From contig NC_092028.1 of NCBI RefSeq assembly GCF_042242105.1, positions 10,711,338 to 10,775,337 of the forward strand: a stretch of 64,000 nucleotides of DNA. Direction: 5' to 3'. Positions 11,545-23,500 of this stretch are shown in pieces (the first letter of the stretch is position 1; each line of letters opens with the position of its first letter). This stretch comes from Pempheris klunzingeri (lineage: Eukaryota > Chordata > Actinopteri > Acropomatiformes > Pempheridae). Position numbers and translations under genes: made by a program. Below the pieces are notes generated by a model. That model did no database searches. It saw only the letters and a list, made by a program, of their open reading frames with translations, and was not told the DNA's origin.

Positions 11545-14500
11545 ACACAAGCAAACAGACACATGCGTTCACAGTTCATGATTCCCTGGCACACACTGGG
11601 AGCTGCAGTGTGTGCCATCATTCTGTCACTCCTCTGATACTGAGCTACTTTCAGAGAACTGAATGATCTCTGGTCCTCTATATGATGCCAAATCTGAGCT
11701 GAGCGATCTGATGTGGCTGCTATTCCTTCTGTGTTTTATAAATGTCTTGAAGAAAACCCAGATGGACTCTATGCAATTGCTGCAACGATGAGAAGAGTAA
11801 TGTCAAGGACATCATGTTCATCATGTTCAAACGTGTTGAAACAAGATTTTCACAGAGATACATGCATTTGAAGCCAGTTCAAACAATATCATATTTCTTC
11901 TAGGGATAATCTGTGTGGTTTGATAATTGAAGTGTTTAACAGCCACTCAGTGCTGTGATCAACTGAGCAATAATCAGTTAGGCAGTTATTCTGCTCAATT
12001 TACCTTCAGGATTTGTGGAACAAAATTATGAATTTGTTTTTATTACATCTCACACCTTTTCTGTCTGCACTTTTGGTGAGTCCAGGTGGAATAATACCAT
12101 TAGCCCTGCCTCAGGTATTTTGCCACATTATTTGAGTGCTACTAAACTTAACTGCACAATATTCTTTTCCAAATACACCCCTGAGAAGGTGCAAACCCAG
12201 AGGTCTCTATTTTCACAGCAGTTGAAACACTAGCCCAAGTGTCACTAGCACATGACGGCATTTCTCTGATCTCAAAATGCAATTGGCCCGATCTTTCGGT
12301 ATGCTTGTGCCCAGTGTTGGAGAGGAGAGGCCCAGGAACAAGGACCCTAGTTTCAATGTCACTTTTTGATAATTTAGTGTTTCCATAAGATAAAAATAAG
12401 ATCAAAGTTAATCTCTGATGGCTATACACAGCAACTACAGAACAGTGCAGAATAAAAATTATTTAAATTTAAAAATTATTTATTCACTAACCAGTACTGA
12501 CCTTTAGACGGAAATCATAATTTTTACATCTGTGCCTCATAGGGTTTTCATCCAACAGCAGTGAAAGGCTAAATAGAGTACAGAGACTGGATGCACATCA
12601 TTTGTATTTGAGGGAGGACACTGTGTGCAGTCATCTTCAAACAAATGGCCAGCAGCAACAAATTGTCTACTGAAAGCTGAACAGATATCTTTCTGACTTC
12701 AAACTTTCCAGTTAGCTTTCCAGAGGTAAATAGGCGGTGACTTTATTCTAATAATTTGACTGGCTTCCAGAATGTAGACAGTAAGTCGAAATAGTATCCT
12801 GACTTGGCAGCTCTGACTGCAGTTATGCTTTTATTCTTTGAATGCTAACCAGCCAGTTAGGTCCCAAGTGTGTCTTGGTTGTTACCCAACTTGTATTCTC
12901 CACCTTAAAATGCGAAGCCAGGAGCTACTAGGAGTTGTGATTTCTTCAGTTTTGTATTTATAATGCAAAATAGTGAAAACATAAAAGAATCCCTTCTGCC
13001 TTACATGCAATTGTTGGATGCAACCGAGGTCCGTGAATCCAAAACAGAGTGCAGTAATTGGTTGAGACACAATTGAAATATGTGTCTGTGTTACTGGGGC
13101 TGTAAATGAGGATTTTATATTCAGTGTCTAGTTTCTGTGACCAACACAGATGAGCAGTCATTATTGCCGACATGCTGGGGTCACTGAGTTAATGGCAATG
13201 ACAAGCCCTTCTGGATAGCAGTAACTCTTTGCTTTGTGTTGATTAGGGTGCCTGACCATTAATGATACCATTACAAGAATGGGAGTGTGGTGTGGAGTGG
13301 GCAAAGCACAAGGTGGCTTTTGTGAGTCCTGTCTCAGGCCTAAGAGGCAAGATATGTATTGCATGTATTTATAGAGGTAAAGGCTCCAGACAACAGACCA
13401 CAAGTCCCAGACAACAGCCATAGAGCAGGCCGGGAGCCACACCTGAGCTACATCACCTCTCAGATCTACAGTGGGGCAAAAAAGTACTTAGTCAGCCACC
13501 AATTGTGCAAGTTCTCCCACTTAAAAAGATGAGAGAGGCCTGTAATTTTCATCATAGGCACACTTCAACTATGAGAGACAGAATGGGGGGAAAGAATCCA
13601 GGAAATCACATTGTAGGATTTTTAATGAATTAATTGGTAAATTCCTCGGTAAAATAAGTATTTGGTCACCTACAAACAAGCAAGATTTCTGGCTCTCACA
13701 GACCTGTAACTTCTTCTTTAAGATGCTCCTCTGTCCTCCACTCGTTACCTGTATTAACGACACCTGTTTGAACTCGTTATCAGTATAAAAGACACCTGTC
13801 CACAACCTCAAACAGTCACACTCCAAACTTCACTATGGCCAAGACCAAAGAGCTGTCAAAGGACACCAGAAACAAAATTGTAGACCTGCACCAGGCTGGG
13901 AAGACTGAATCTGCAATAGGTAAGCAGCTTGGTGTGAAGAAATCAACTGTGGGAGCAATTATTAGAAAATGGAAGACATACAAGACCACTGATAATCTCC
14001 CTCGATCTGGGGCTCCACGCAAGATCTCACCCCGTGGGGTCAAAATGATCACAAGAACGGTGAGCAAAAATCCCAGAACCACACGGGGGGACCTAGTGAA
14101 TGACCTGCAGAGAGCTGGGACCAAAGTAACAAAGGCTACCATCAGTAACACACTACGCCGCCAGGGACTCAAATCCTGCAGTGCCAGACGTGTCCCCCTG
14201 CTTAAGCCAGTACACGTCCAGGCCCGTCTGAAGTTTGCTAGAGAGCATTTGGATGATCCAGAAGAGGATTGGGAGAATGTCATATGGTCGGATGAAACCA
14301 AAATAGGACTTTTTGGTAAAAACTCAACTTGTTGTGTTTGGAGGAGAAAGAATGCTGAGTTGCATCCAAAGAACACCATACCTACTGTGAAGCATGGGGG
14401 TGGAAACATCATGCTTTGGGGCTGTTTTTCTGCAAAGGGACCAGGACGACTGATCCGTGTAAAGGAAAGAATGAATGGGGCCATGTATCGTGAGATTTTG

Positions 14501-17500
14501 AGTGAAAACCTCCTTCCATCAGCAAGGGCATTGAAGATGAAACGTGGCTGGGTCTTTCAGCATGACAGTGATCCCAAACACACCGCCCGGGCAACGAAGG
14601 AGTGGCTTCGTAAGAAGCATTTCAAGGTCCTGGAGTGGCCTAGCCAGTCTCCAGATCTCAACCCCATAGAAAATCTTTGGAGGGAGTTGAAAGTCCGTGT
14701 TGCCCGGCGACAGCCCCAAAACATCACTGCTCTAGAGGAGATCTGCATGGAGGAATGGGCCAAAATACCAGCAACAGTGTGTAAAAACCTTGTGAAGACT
14801 TACAGAAAACGTTTGACCTCTGTCATTGCCAACAAAGGGTATATGACAAAGTATTGAGATGAACTTTTGTTATTGACCAAATACTTATTTTCCACCATAA
14901 TTTGCAAATAAATTCTTAAAAAATCAGACAATGTGATTTTCTGGATTTTTTTTTTCTCATTTTGTCTCTCATAGTTGAAGTGTACCTATGATGAAAATTA
15001 CAGGCCTCTCATCTTTTTAAGTGGGAGAACTTGCACAATTGGTGGCTGACTAAATACTTTTTTGCCCCACTGTAATTGGTGACCTCTGACCTTACCCTTT
15101 GCATTAGTCTTTGCAATTGCAGTGTTAAACTACACCTCTCAGTCAACCATTTGTATGATTAAGTCCCTCACTGTTGGTGTAAATGTCAGCATTTTGCTAC
15201 TACAGTGCTTCTGTCCTGCTATTTTAATTGTATAGACAAACCAGGTCTTCCCCATGCTGTCTCTGTATTTTGCTTCCAGTGGTGTACTTTCCAGGAAATA
15301 AATAAAAATTTCAGAGTAATATAAATACTGCGTAATCCTGATTGATACTGAACTTTATATGAACTCTAACTACTTTTTTAATTCATTCATTCAAGAGCTG
15401 TAGATATTCATGGGTAAAAGCAGGATAAACGTCCATCTCTGCGTGAATCCCCACAATGTTCTCAAAGTGCGTCCTACATTATTTTCTCTGTGGGTGTGTG
15501 CTGTGAGCGTGCATGTGTGTGCACTCCATGTAGAGGTGTACCTGTGTGAGGAGCAGCCTGAGGGCCTGTGCAGTGTCCTCACTGAGCTCCTTCATGCCTT
15601 TCCTCTCCACTACGTCCATCACCTGGAGCAGGTCAGGCTCCCACGGCACTGCTGTACTGCCGTGCTGCAGAAGCTGCAGAGGACACAAACACAGACACAC
15701 AGATAAATGTACAATCATATACAGTCATTTACAAGAAAAGGGCACTTGGTAAAGTGCAAATCTCTGCCTAACAATAACCCTATCTAAACTAAAGCCCAAC
15801 TGAGGAGGGCATTGCTAAATAGTATCAAAGATAACAGAAACAGGGATTTATTCATGTCATATCATGTTGTGTGTGTGTGTTGGGTTTGGAGTTTCAGAGC
15901 TACGACAAAGGTCAAAATGTGACCTACAACAGATTAGATAAAGCTCGTTTTTAGCCCAGCCAATTGATGGAAATACCTTTCGCTATCAAACTGAAGCACT
16001 TGTTGATGATTTGCGGCCCTTACTGGCTGGTTAAGAGGAGTAGAGGGTCAGCAGTCAATGACAGTATAAAAAGTTAACAAAATAGGCTTTTAAAAAATTT
16101 AGATCCTTCAGCATACAGACATGGATGTGAACAAAAATATTAGGCCGATCGGTCCGGTAGTATGCAAGATTAGCCGTATATACAGATCTGACACACACGC
16201 ACACAGCTAAACACATGTTCCCCTCCAGGCTAACACCTGGTGGAGATAACAAACACATGAGTCAGAGTGAGGAGAGTGAAAAAAAGAGAAGTGAGGAAAG
16301 CGTAAAGAACAACATTAAAGACAACAATAAAGATGTTATCCTTTACATGTTATCTCTTTGAAGTAATTTGATATTATGGTCGACGGAGAAGTCAATTAAA
16401 TCTGCTACCACATTTCAAACATTCGAAAATCCCCAAATCCCCAAACTATAGACAAAATCTGTTAAGTGCTGTTTGGAATTTTGGATGTGATGAGCTGCTC
16501 CATCAGTTACAGCTGACCAGTAGTTGGTCCCCTGATTTCAAAGCATAATAAAAGAAAATGTAGTGTTTCGAGCGTCAGTTCACAGCACAAAGTATGGTAA
16601 CAATGTGTCTTACCTTGTGTTGTACTGTGTCAGCCTGCATACTACTGTACTGTATTCACTCTCATTACTTGTATCATCCAAATACTTCTACCACTTCCAT
16701 GTTTTCATTACCATCATTAACTTTTAATACTTTACATATAAAATATTTATTACTGCTCAGAACCATGCCCAAGAAATTTTACTTTATTTGAGTGGTGTGT
16801 GTGTGTGTTTGTGTGCGTGTGTAAAACATCTCACAAGTGTCATGAATCTGAGAAAGGCAGGGTGCAGAAGGCAGCTCTCTCCTGAGCTGAGCAGGCAGTA
16901 CAGGAGGAATCGACTCCATGGCTGACACACCACGTACTTTGCTAACACACAGACACAAAGAAAACAAACCCAGGGGGAGAAAAATAACAAGACAAGATGC
17001 CTATCTCAGATCAGTTACGTTTAATTTTGCTCTATTCCTCCTGGAGCAATTACCGAAGACAGTTAATGCCTGAAAACTACCCAAAAGCCAATCAAGACAT
17101 ACAGCAGGCATGTAAAAAAGCAAAACAAACATGCATGCATGCAGTGTTGGACTTAACAAGAAAAACTATAATGAGACACACATGCACACTTCACCATACT
17201 TTGAGAATACAGCTATTATTTTTTTCTCAAACACATACATTGCATTAGTCTCTGTGAGTGCATGCACATGCACAGATAACCTACACTCACTCTTTCTCTA
17301 ACTGTCTCTCTGTATCTATTGTACCTGTAGTGGGACTCTTCCTCTGAAGGAAGCCCAGCAGGGAGCTTAGACAGTTGACAGAGGCTCTGAGCAACAGCTC
17401 GTGCTTCTGAGGAGGAAGAGACAGGATAGGGTGAAACACGAAAGAGAGAAGTCGAGTAAAAAATAAAATGGGAAGCAGAAAAGAACATCTCTGAAACAAC

Positions 17501-20500
17501 TCTGAAATGTCATATCATTGCAAGTCCCTAGAATGTGACATCTGCCTGTGCACTGAAATGGACACAAACACCACAATAGATGCACAGGAAACAGACATGG
17601 ACCACACACACCAACTCCCACAGGCACATGCTCATTAATGGACAGAGATGCAGCCAGAAACAAAGAGGAGAACAAGGGAACACCAGAGAGAGCGACTGAG
17701 TGAGGTTTTAATAATGCATGTCTCTCCCACAGTGGCGGTGCTGGAAGTGAGCACTCTGTAATGTCCAAAAATACTGAAGTAGGCCAGGCGGGTATATAGA
17801 CGACAGTGGATAGTTACACCCTAATCCTGAGGCAAAGAGGAGGGGATAGGAGAAGAAAGGAGTCAAGAGGATGAGTAGGAGGGGATGAGGTGAAGTGGAT
17901 AGGGGTAAGAGAAAGGACAGATGAGAAGAGAGCAGATGAGGAGACGAAGATGAAAGGAGAGGGTAAAATGAGAGCGGTGAGGGACAGACAGTGAGGAGAA
18001 AGAGGAGAGCAGAGTCAAGAAAGAGGAGGGGAAAATACAGAGGAAGAGGAGGAGAGGGAAGGAACTCTAGAGTTGCAGTGTTTCCTGCTGCCACCAAACC
18101 AGAGCATCAAGGGGAAAAGAGAACAAAACAAAGGAAAGATGAGGGGAGCAGGGAACTGTTATCCATAACAGCTGCTCAAAAGCAGACTACAGAGCACTGG
18201 ACCATAAAGCTGAAGCTCGGTTCAGAGAAGAAATGCCACTGGTGTGGAACCAGAGGATGGGATGCTGCAGCATAGGCAGTGGATAAAAAATACCTACAAC
18301 AGGCATAATATTCTCTCATAGTTCATCCATGTTATCTTTGGACTGTCAAATTCAAAAATGTAATATTCTCTTGTGCAAATATTTATATTACCATTTTGTT
18401 TACTTCTCACAATCAAAGCATTACTAATGAACTTTAAAGCTGGTTGGCTTCTTCAAATTTATTACATCATTATTATGGCCAAATGCTGTAATATTGGTTA
18501 GTGTACTGGAAAAGCTGAGTTTCACATCATGGTTCTATTTTGCATGCAAATGAGCATCAAAATGAGCCCAGTGGTATCATGTTTTATTAGCTGGAGCCTT
18601 TTCCAGGTTATTTGATTAACCCATTCAAATACGTCGCAGGCCTCTATATAACCATGCTCAACAGCTTTGACGCCTTTTTTCCGGTTCAAATATTTTGATT
18701 ACCTCTCGCTCCTGGCAATGGCGGCAGCATTCTGATTATCAAAACCATCAGTTTTAACAAATGTGTGACTGTCTTGGCTGCAAAGTTTTAATGACCTGCC
18801 ACTGTGAAAGTTATATTGACCATTCTTCATACACGTGACTCGTATCACAATTTTCTCATTATATGCAACAGTATACACATGCCAGGGCCTGAATGAAAAT
18901 ATGAACACATCTATTTAATGGCTAATGAGTTTTAGAAGTGAGCTGGATTCAACATGCGTCTTACTGCATTTATGGACACTGCTACTCCTCATATTGGTGC
19001 TAAGTCTTACAAACCTTGTGATACATTCAAACTAACTTCAGTCATACAGAAAAACTGCACTTTTTACTTAGTGACTATTCAAATCTGACCATTAACTGAT
19101 GGCAGTAAAGGTAGCAGCCAATATATCTGATTGTGTGATAGAGCATTTTAATACTTCATGTTTATGAACAGTGGAGTCTCTGTGTGTTGTGATGCTGGAG
19201 CACTGCTTTGATTATAAAGAATTTTACAGGTTGAAACAACTGTAAAATCAAAGTCCTGTGTAAGTATATACATATTTAGTAGTTCAGTGCACTGCAGACA
19301 TTTATTGATAAGATTGCTCATAAACCGTGTGATCGAGGCTCTATTGCCTTATTCTATGTATTGGAACACTCATATTTTGAACCATATAGTTTCATTGAAC
19401 GCTTGTAGGACACCAGCCTATGTCTTTCCTAATAAGCAACCAAAGTCAATATGTCAGCTACAAGTAATAATATTTTGAAGTCACCTGAGATTGCTCTGGA
19501 TATATGTGTCATTCTATTATGTATCACATGTATTACTTTGGCAGTCCCTGAAGTAAACTCAAGTGCATCTCTTGACACAAAATCCATATTGCACATAAGA
19601 TGATTCAACAGCAAAAACAACTAGGGCATCTGTCCAATATTTACAAGTTGGCTGTTAGTTTGAAGGGTACATATTATGCTCATTTTTAAGATCATATTTT
19701 TATTCATGCGTCTACTAGAAATTCTTAACATATATTGATGTTTGGAAAACGCATTATTTTTCTCATACTGTCAATGCAGCACCTCTTTACAGTCAATTTT
19801 AGTTCATGTTTCAGGTGTAATGCCTGAGAACTGCAGGCCCCTCGCAGGAGTGAGCACAGCTAAAGCAAAAGCTACTGCACATTGTAAAGATGTCTGAGGC
19901 AAACTACTGTTTAAAAATGCTATGATTTGTTTTGTTAGGTCAGTAGTGATAAATGATCTGATATATGTAGTTTATGAACATTTAGTCATCAGTGTTTTAT
20001 CAAACTCAGTGGTAGCAGAATTTCCTTAATATAATTGGACTGAAACTTGCAAAGTTATCTTAATTAATCTCTCAATTTCTCATTTCTTTTTGCTGGCTTT
20101 ATTGATTTGTTTAAAGCATAGCTTTTCTGACACTTAAATGAGATTATGTGATATGGATAAAATGTTGTGTTCACTCTGTCAAGTCAAAGTCGATCAAATA
20201 AAGTATGTGCTGATAACACCATTTGATTCCTATCATATGCTCTACTGAGTTTAAGGGGTGAATGCATTATTTGGCATGCATATTAAATGTACAAATTTTA
20301 CCAAGCTCAAGCCAAATTAGCCCAAAATATGTGCTGATGAAATCATTTGCTTAGTATCACAGTTTGATTTGAACTTTCCTTACTCAATGTTGGGCGTAAA
20401 TGTATTACTTGTCAGAAGTAATTATTGCAGCAGAGTTATACATCCTCTATTACTGTAAAAAAACATACCTCAGCTTTTATCTTTCAGGGAGCATTTTAAG

Positions 20501-23500
20501 TTCACCTCAAGTTTTGGAACTATACTCAACATAGCATCATAAAAGTTTAGAAATGAGAGACAATCATAAAAAGCATAATATTTCCCCTATAATGGTCAAA
20601 CACAACCGAATAATAATTTAATTTGCCCGACGTCTCCTCTTCAGTTTCCTTTTTTATGCCTACATGCACCTACTTGTACAGACATAAACGCACACCCAGA
20701 CGGAGACGCACATACATATATTGAAATGTATTACTACCTGCAAAAGAAGTCCACTGATAGCAGTTGAGAGGCACTGAGCCCCTCTGAAGCCAAGTGGGTA
20801 TAAAGCACCGTCTTCGACCCCCAGGGGTCTGGATCCGACCAAGCCGGAACTGGTGCTCACACACACCACTGCTGATACCAGGTCAACATCAAGGAGAGCC
20901 TGCAGCAACCTCAGGTAGCTGACTGGAAAGAGAAGGTCAGAGAGGGAGGGAAGCAAGAAGGACTGATAAAAGGCTGGAAAACCAAAGGGAATTAGGTGGA
21001 GCTGGAATGCTTAAACACACAGGCGAGTAAGAGAAAGAGGAGAGAGCAGACAAATGTAGAGGGAAAGGCCACAGGAGAAACAGGTGCATGGTAGAACAGA
21101 GGGGAGTGAGTGAGCATACAGTGGGAAGTGAAGGTTTAAAATAGAAAAAGTTGGTAAAAGCAGAAAAAGGTAGCAGAGGGAATAGTAGCACAGAGGGGAG
21201 GCAGAGTAACAGTTGAAAAGAATTGAGGGCAATTTTTGAATTAATATGTGACAGATAGGGAAGGCAAGAAGTTAAAGATGTCAGAGCCAATTGTAGAGTG
21301 TGTGTGAGGCAGTGAGAGACGGGATTGAAGGAAGGTCAGCAAGAATGTGGGACCAAAGTAGTGATGGAGATAATGAGAGAGACAAGGCCAAAATGATTGC
21401 TAAAACGCAGTGGGATCCAAACTGAGAGCTGCCAGACATTTGAATTGCACTTACGGCATGTACATTGAGATTAGAGCTCTCTGAGGGAGGTAGGACTCAA
21501 TTAGTGGCAGCAGAAGAAAAGGGAGGAGAGACCTAGCACAGACGTAGACAGAGAGACGGATGGATGATTCAATAGAAAAAGAAGGGTAGAATGGGAAGCT
21601 TTAAAGAGACAGAAAAGAGAGACAGGCAGGTTGAGTGAAGTAGTAAAGAGAGAGAGAGAAAGAAAGGGAGATAGGTGGGCAGAGCGATACATCACAGCAA
21701 CCCTGACAGGCTACTTATCCAGCTGACACACAGAGACACAGGAGCGGCAGGGATGATCTGTCTCCGAGTAGTGCTGCAGGATGTGGGCCACTTAATCTAA
21801 TTAAAGTGTGTGAAATTCATGCCCGGGGTTTGGTTAACTCCAGTGAGAATAAACCATTGACAAACAGTCACTTTACCTGTGCAGGAGTCCATGTAAACCA
21901 AACAGAAGTGAACTACATTAGTGTATCCTGAGGTTTGCACAGTATATGGACAGTTGCTGGAATAATCAGGGGTTCCTGATACTCTCTACCAAACTCTGCT
22001 GACATGTACTAAGATATTTTGGCTTTACACACCCTCTAGTGTGTCTGCAATTGCACTGGACAGTGTAAAATCGAGTAGCAGAAAATTAGAGAGTAGAAAA
22101 TAACAGAGGATGAAGGTGAGATGAGATTGCAAGAATACACAAAACTGTGACAAACGAATTGGAAAACATGAGCTGTTCACACATACATACATCTGAGATA
22201 AGGACTTCATCTCGCGTCATGTGAAAATCATTTTTAGTATTCTTAGGTTACACTCACTCGCTTTAAGCATAGCACTGCTGGGTTTTGATATCTGCTATCT
22301 GCAAGGACAGACGTCTTTCAAAAACACTCATCAAATAAAACTCTTGTTACCCAGTAAAAGATTATCTGTGTTTCTTTTCTGTACAAGGAGTTGCTGCACA
22401 GCTGTGTCCAGACTCCAACTGATGCTTTTATGGACCTTAAATAATAGAAAAAGAGAGAGAAATAACAAGGAAGAGACGGGAGAATCAGAAGAATAACAAG
22501 ATTAGGAGCAAATATCTCATTGCAAGTAACAATGTATCATCCCTGCAGTGCGAGCAGGGAGCAGAAAAGAAAGTGGATTGTTCTATACCACAGTTTTACT
22601 GCGATATGTATCGAACAAAAACCAATTGATGTTTTGTATTCTGTGCCCACATCTGAATCTATGCTCCATTTGACTCTTCTGTGTCTTGCCCTTGACTGTG
22701 CTAAGTTCTATCCTGAAGTTGTGATAAAACCAAAGCTGAGCTGTGGTGTGTACCTGAGCGGAGTGAACACGTTGCAAGGTAATGAGGGAGGACAGGAGTA
22801 GATGGCTGCAGCACAGCAGGGCCGAAGGAGGACAGGCTGATGGTGAGAGGAATGGAGCAGAGGAGGAGGAGGAGGAGGAGGAGGAGGAGGAGGAGGAGGA
22901 GGAGGAGGAGGAGGAAAGGACTGTCTGCAGCTGGTCCATCAGTCCACTGTTGGAGAGCAGCATGGAGACAGCTGGAGAGGATAAGGCACTATGTCATCAC
23001 ACTTTGATAGGATCTGTGCTTGTATGCCAGTGTGTGTATGTGTGTGTGTGAATAGCAGTTGGCCTGGATGACTGCATGGTGACGTGCTGCAGGCACCCAC
23101 CCACAACTATACAAACACACACAAACAGATTCACACTTGCACTTTTCTGTGGCACCTGTGAAGAATTTGGAACAAATTATTGAACTTAACACTGATTGAG
23201 GCACAATAACATGTACACACACAGGCCTTGACCAAGTGCATGCTGAACAAATCTTATGATTTGACTTAAAATACATTACGAAATTTAGTTGTGGAATCAG
23301 TGACAATAAAGACGAAATAATTTTCATAACATTGGGGTTAGATTCAGTATATAATCAGCCAGCCAGGTTAATTGCAAGTACATTATTTCAAGATAGAATA
23401 TCCAAATCTTGCATTGAGAAAGGAATGTGTTACTGTTTCTGTCATCCTCACAACCAGTTGAAAGACCATCGAGCCTGAGGCTGAAGCAACTTGCATCAGT

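Larger units (their letters stand above)
13467..15074 (+). mobile_element. Complete Tc1-like DNA transposon with TA target duplication
   Basis: The element spans 13469-15072 and is flanked by TA at 13467-13468 and 15073-15074. Both ends begin CAGTGGGGCAAAAAAGTA and continue as inverted repeats of about 200 bp (left 13469-13668, right 14874-15072) with few mismatches and a 2-base indel. The inner end of each repeat carries AATAAGTATTTGGTCA, echoing AAGTACTTAGTCA at the outer end, so it has the IR/DR layout of Tc1-type transposons that use two transposase sites per end. It encodes one uninterrupted transposase. It sits in mei1 intron 30, opposite to mei1. This terminal-repeat family is common in fish genomes; mobility is by cut and paste. 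Confidence 0.96.
9550..15541 (-). other. mei1: mei1 intron 30: microsatellites and a transposon
   Basis: A 6.0 kb intron carrying compound (CT)n(CA)n runs near 9790-9822 and 9896-9936, an opposed (TG)n/(CA)n pair at 11328-11542, a short hairpin at 10595-10624 and the Tc1-like element at 13469-15072. Without the transposon it would be about 4.4 kb. No other exon is evident. Confidence 0.8.

Noticed and set aside
11286..11666. Open frames rich in Val-Cys or His-Thr repeats
   Set aside because: They are translations of (GT)n/(CA)n microsatellites.
13816..14484. A 222-codon open frame on the minus strand
   Set aside because: It is the antisense of the Tc1-like transposase coding sequence and has no independent family resemblance.
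17708..18097. Long Ser/Pro/Leu-rich open frames on the minus strand, here and at 20937-21290, 33033-33373 and 49880-50399
   Set aside because: They are translations of polypyrimidine DNA in introns: low complexity, no paired splice sites, no family resemblance.
21877..21927. A 51-base exon-like segment in mei1 intron 26 (CCTCAG acceptor, CACAG|GTAAAG donor, phase 1 both ends, peptide [14 protein letters not shown])
   Set aside because: Phase would allow it as a cassette, but exon 26 joins exon 27 well without it, the human alignment leaves no room for 17 extra residues, and the peptide is unlike the rest of MEI1.
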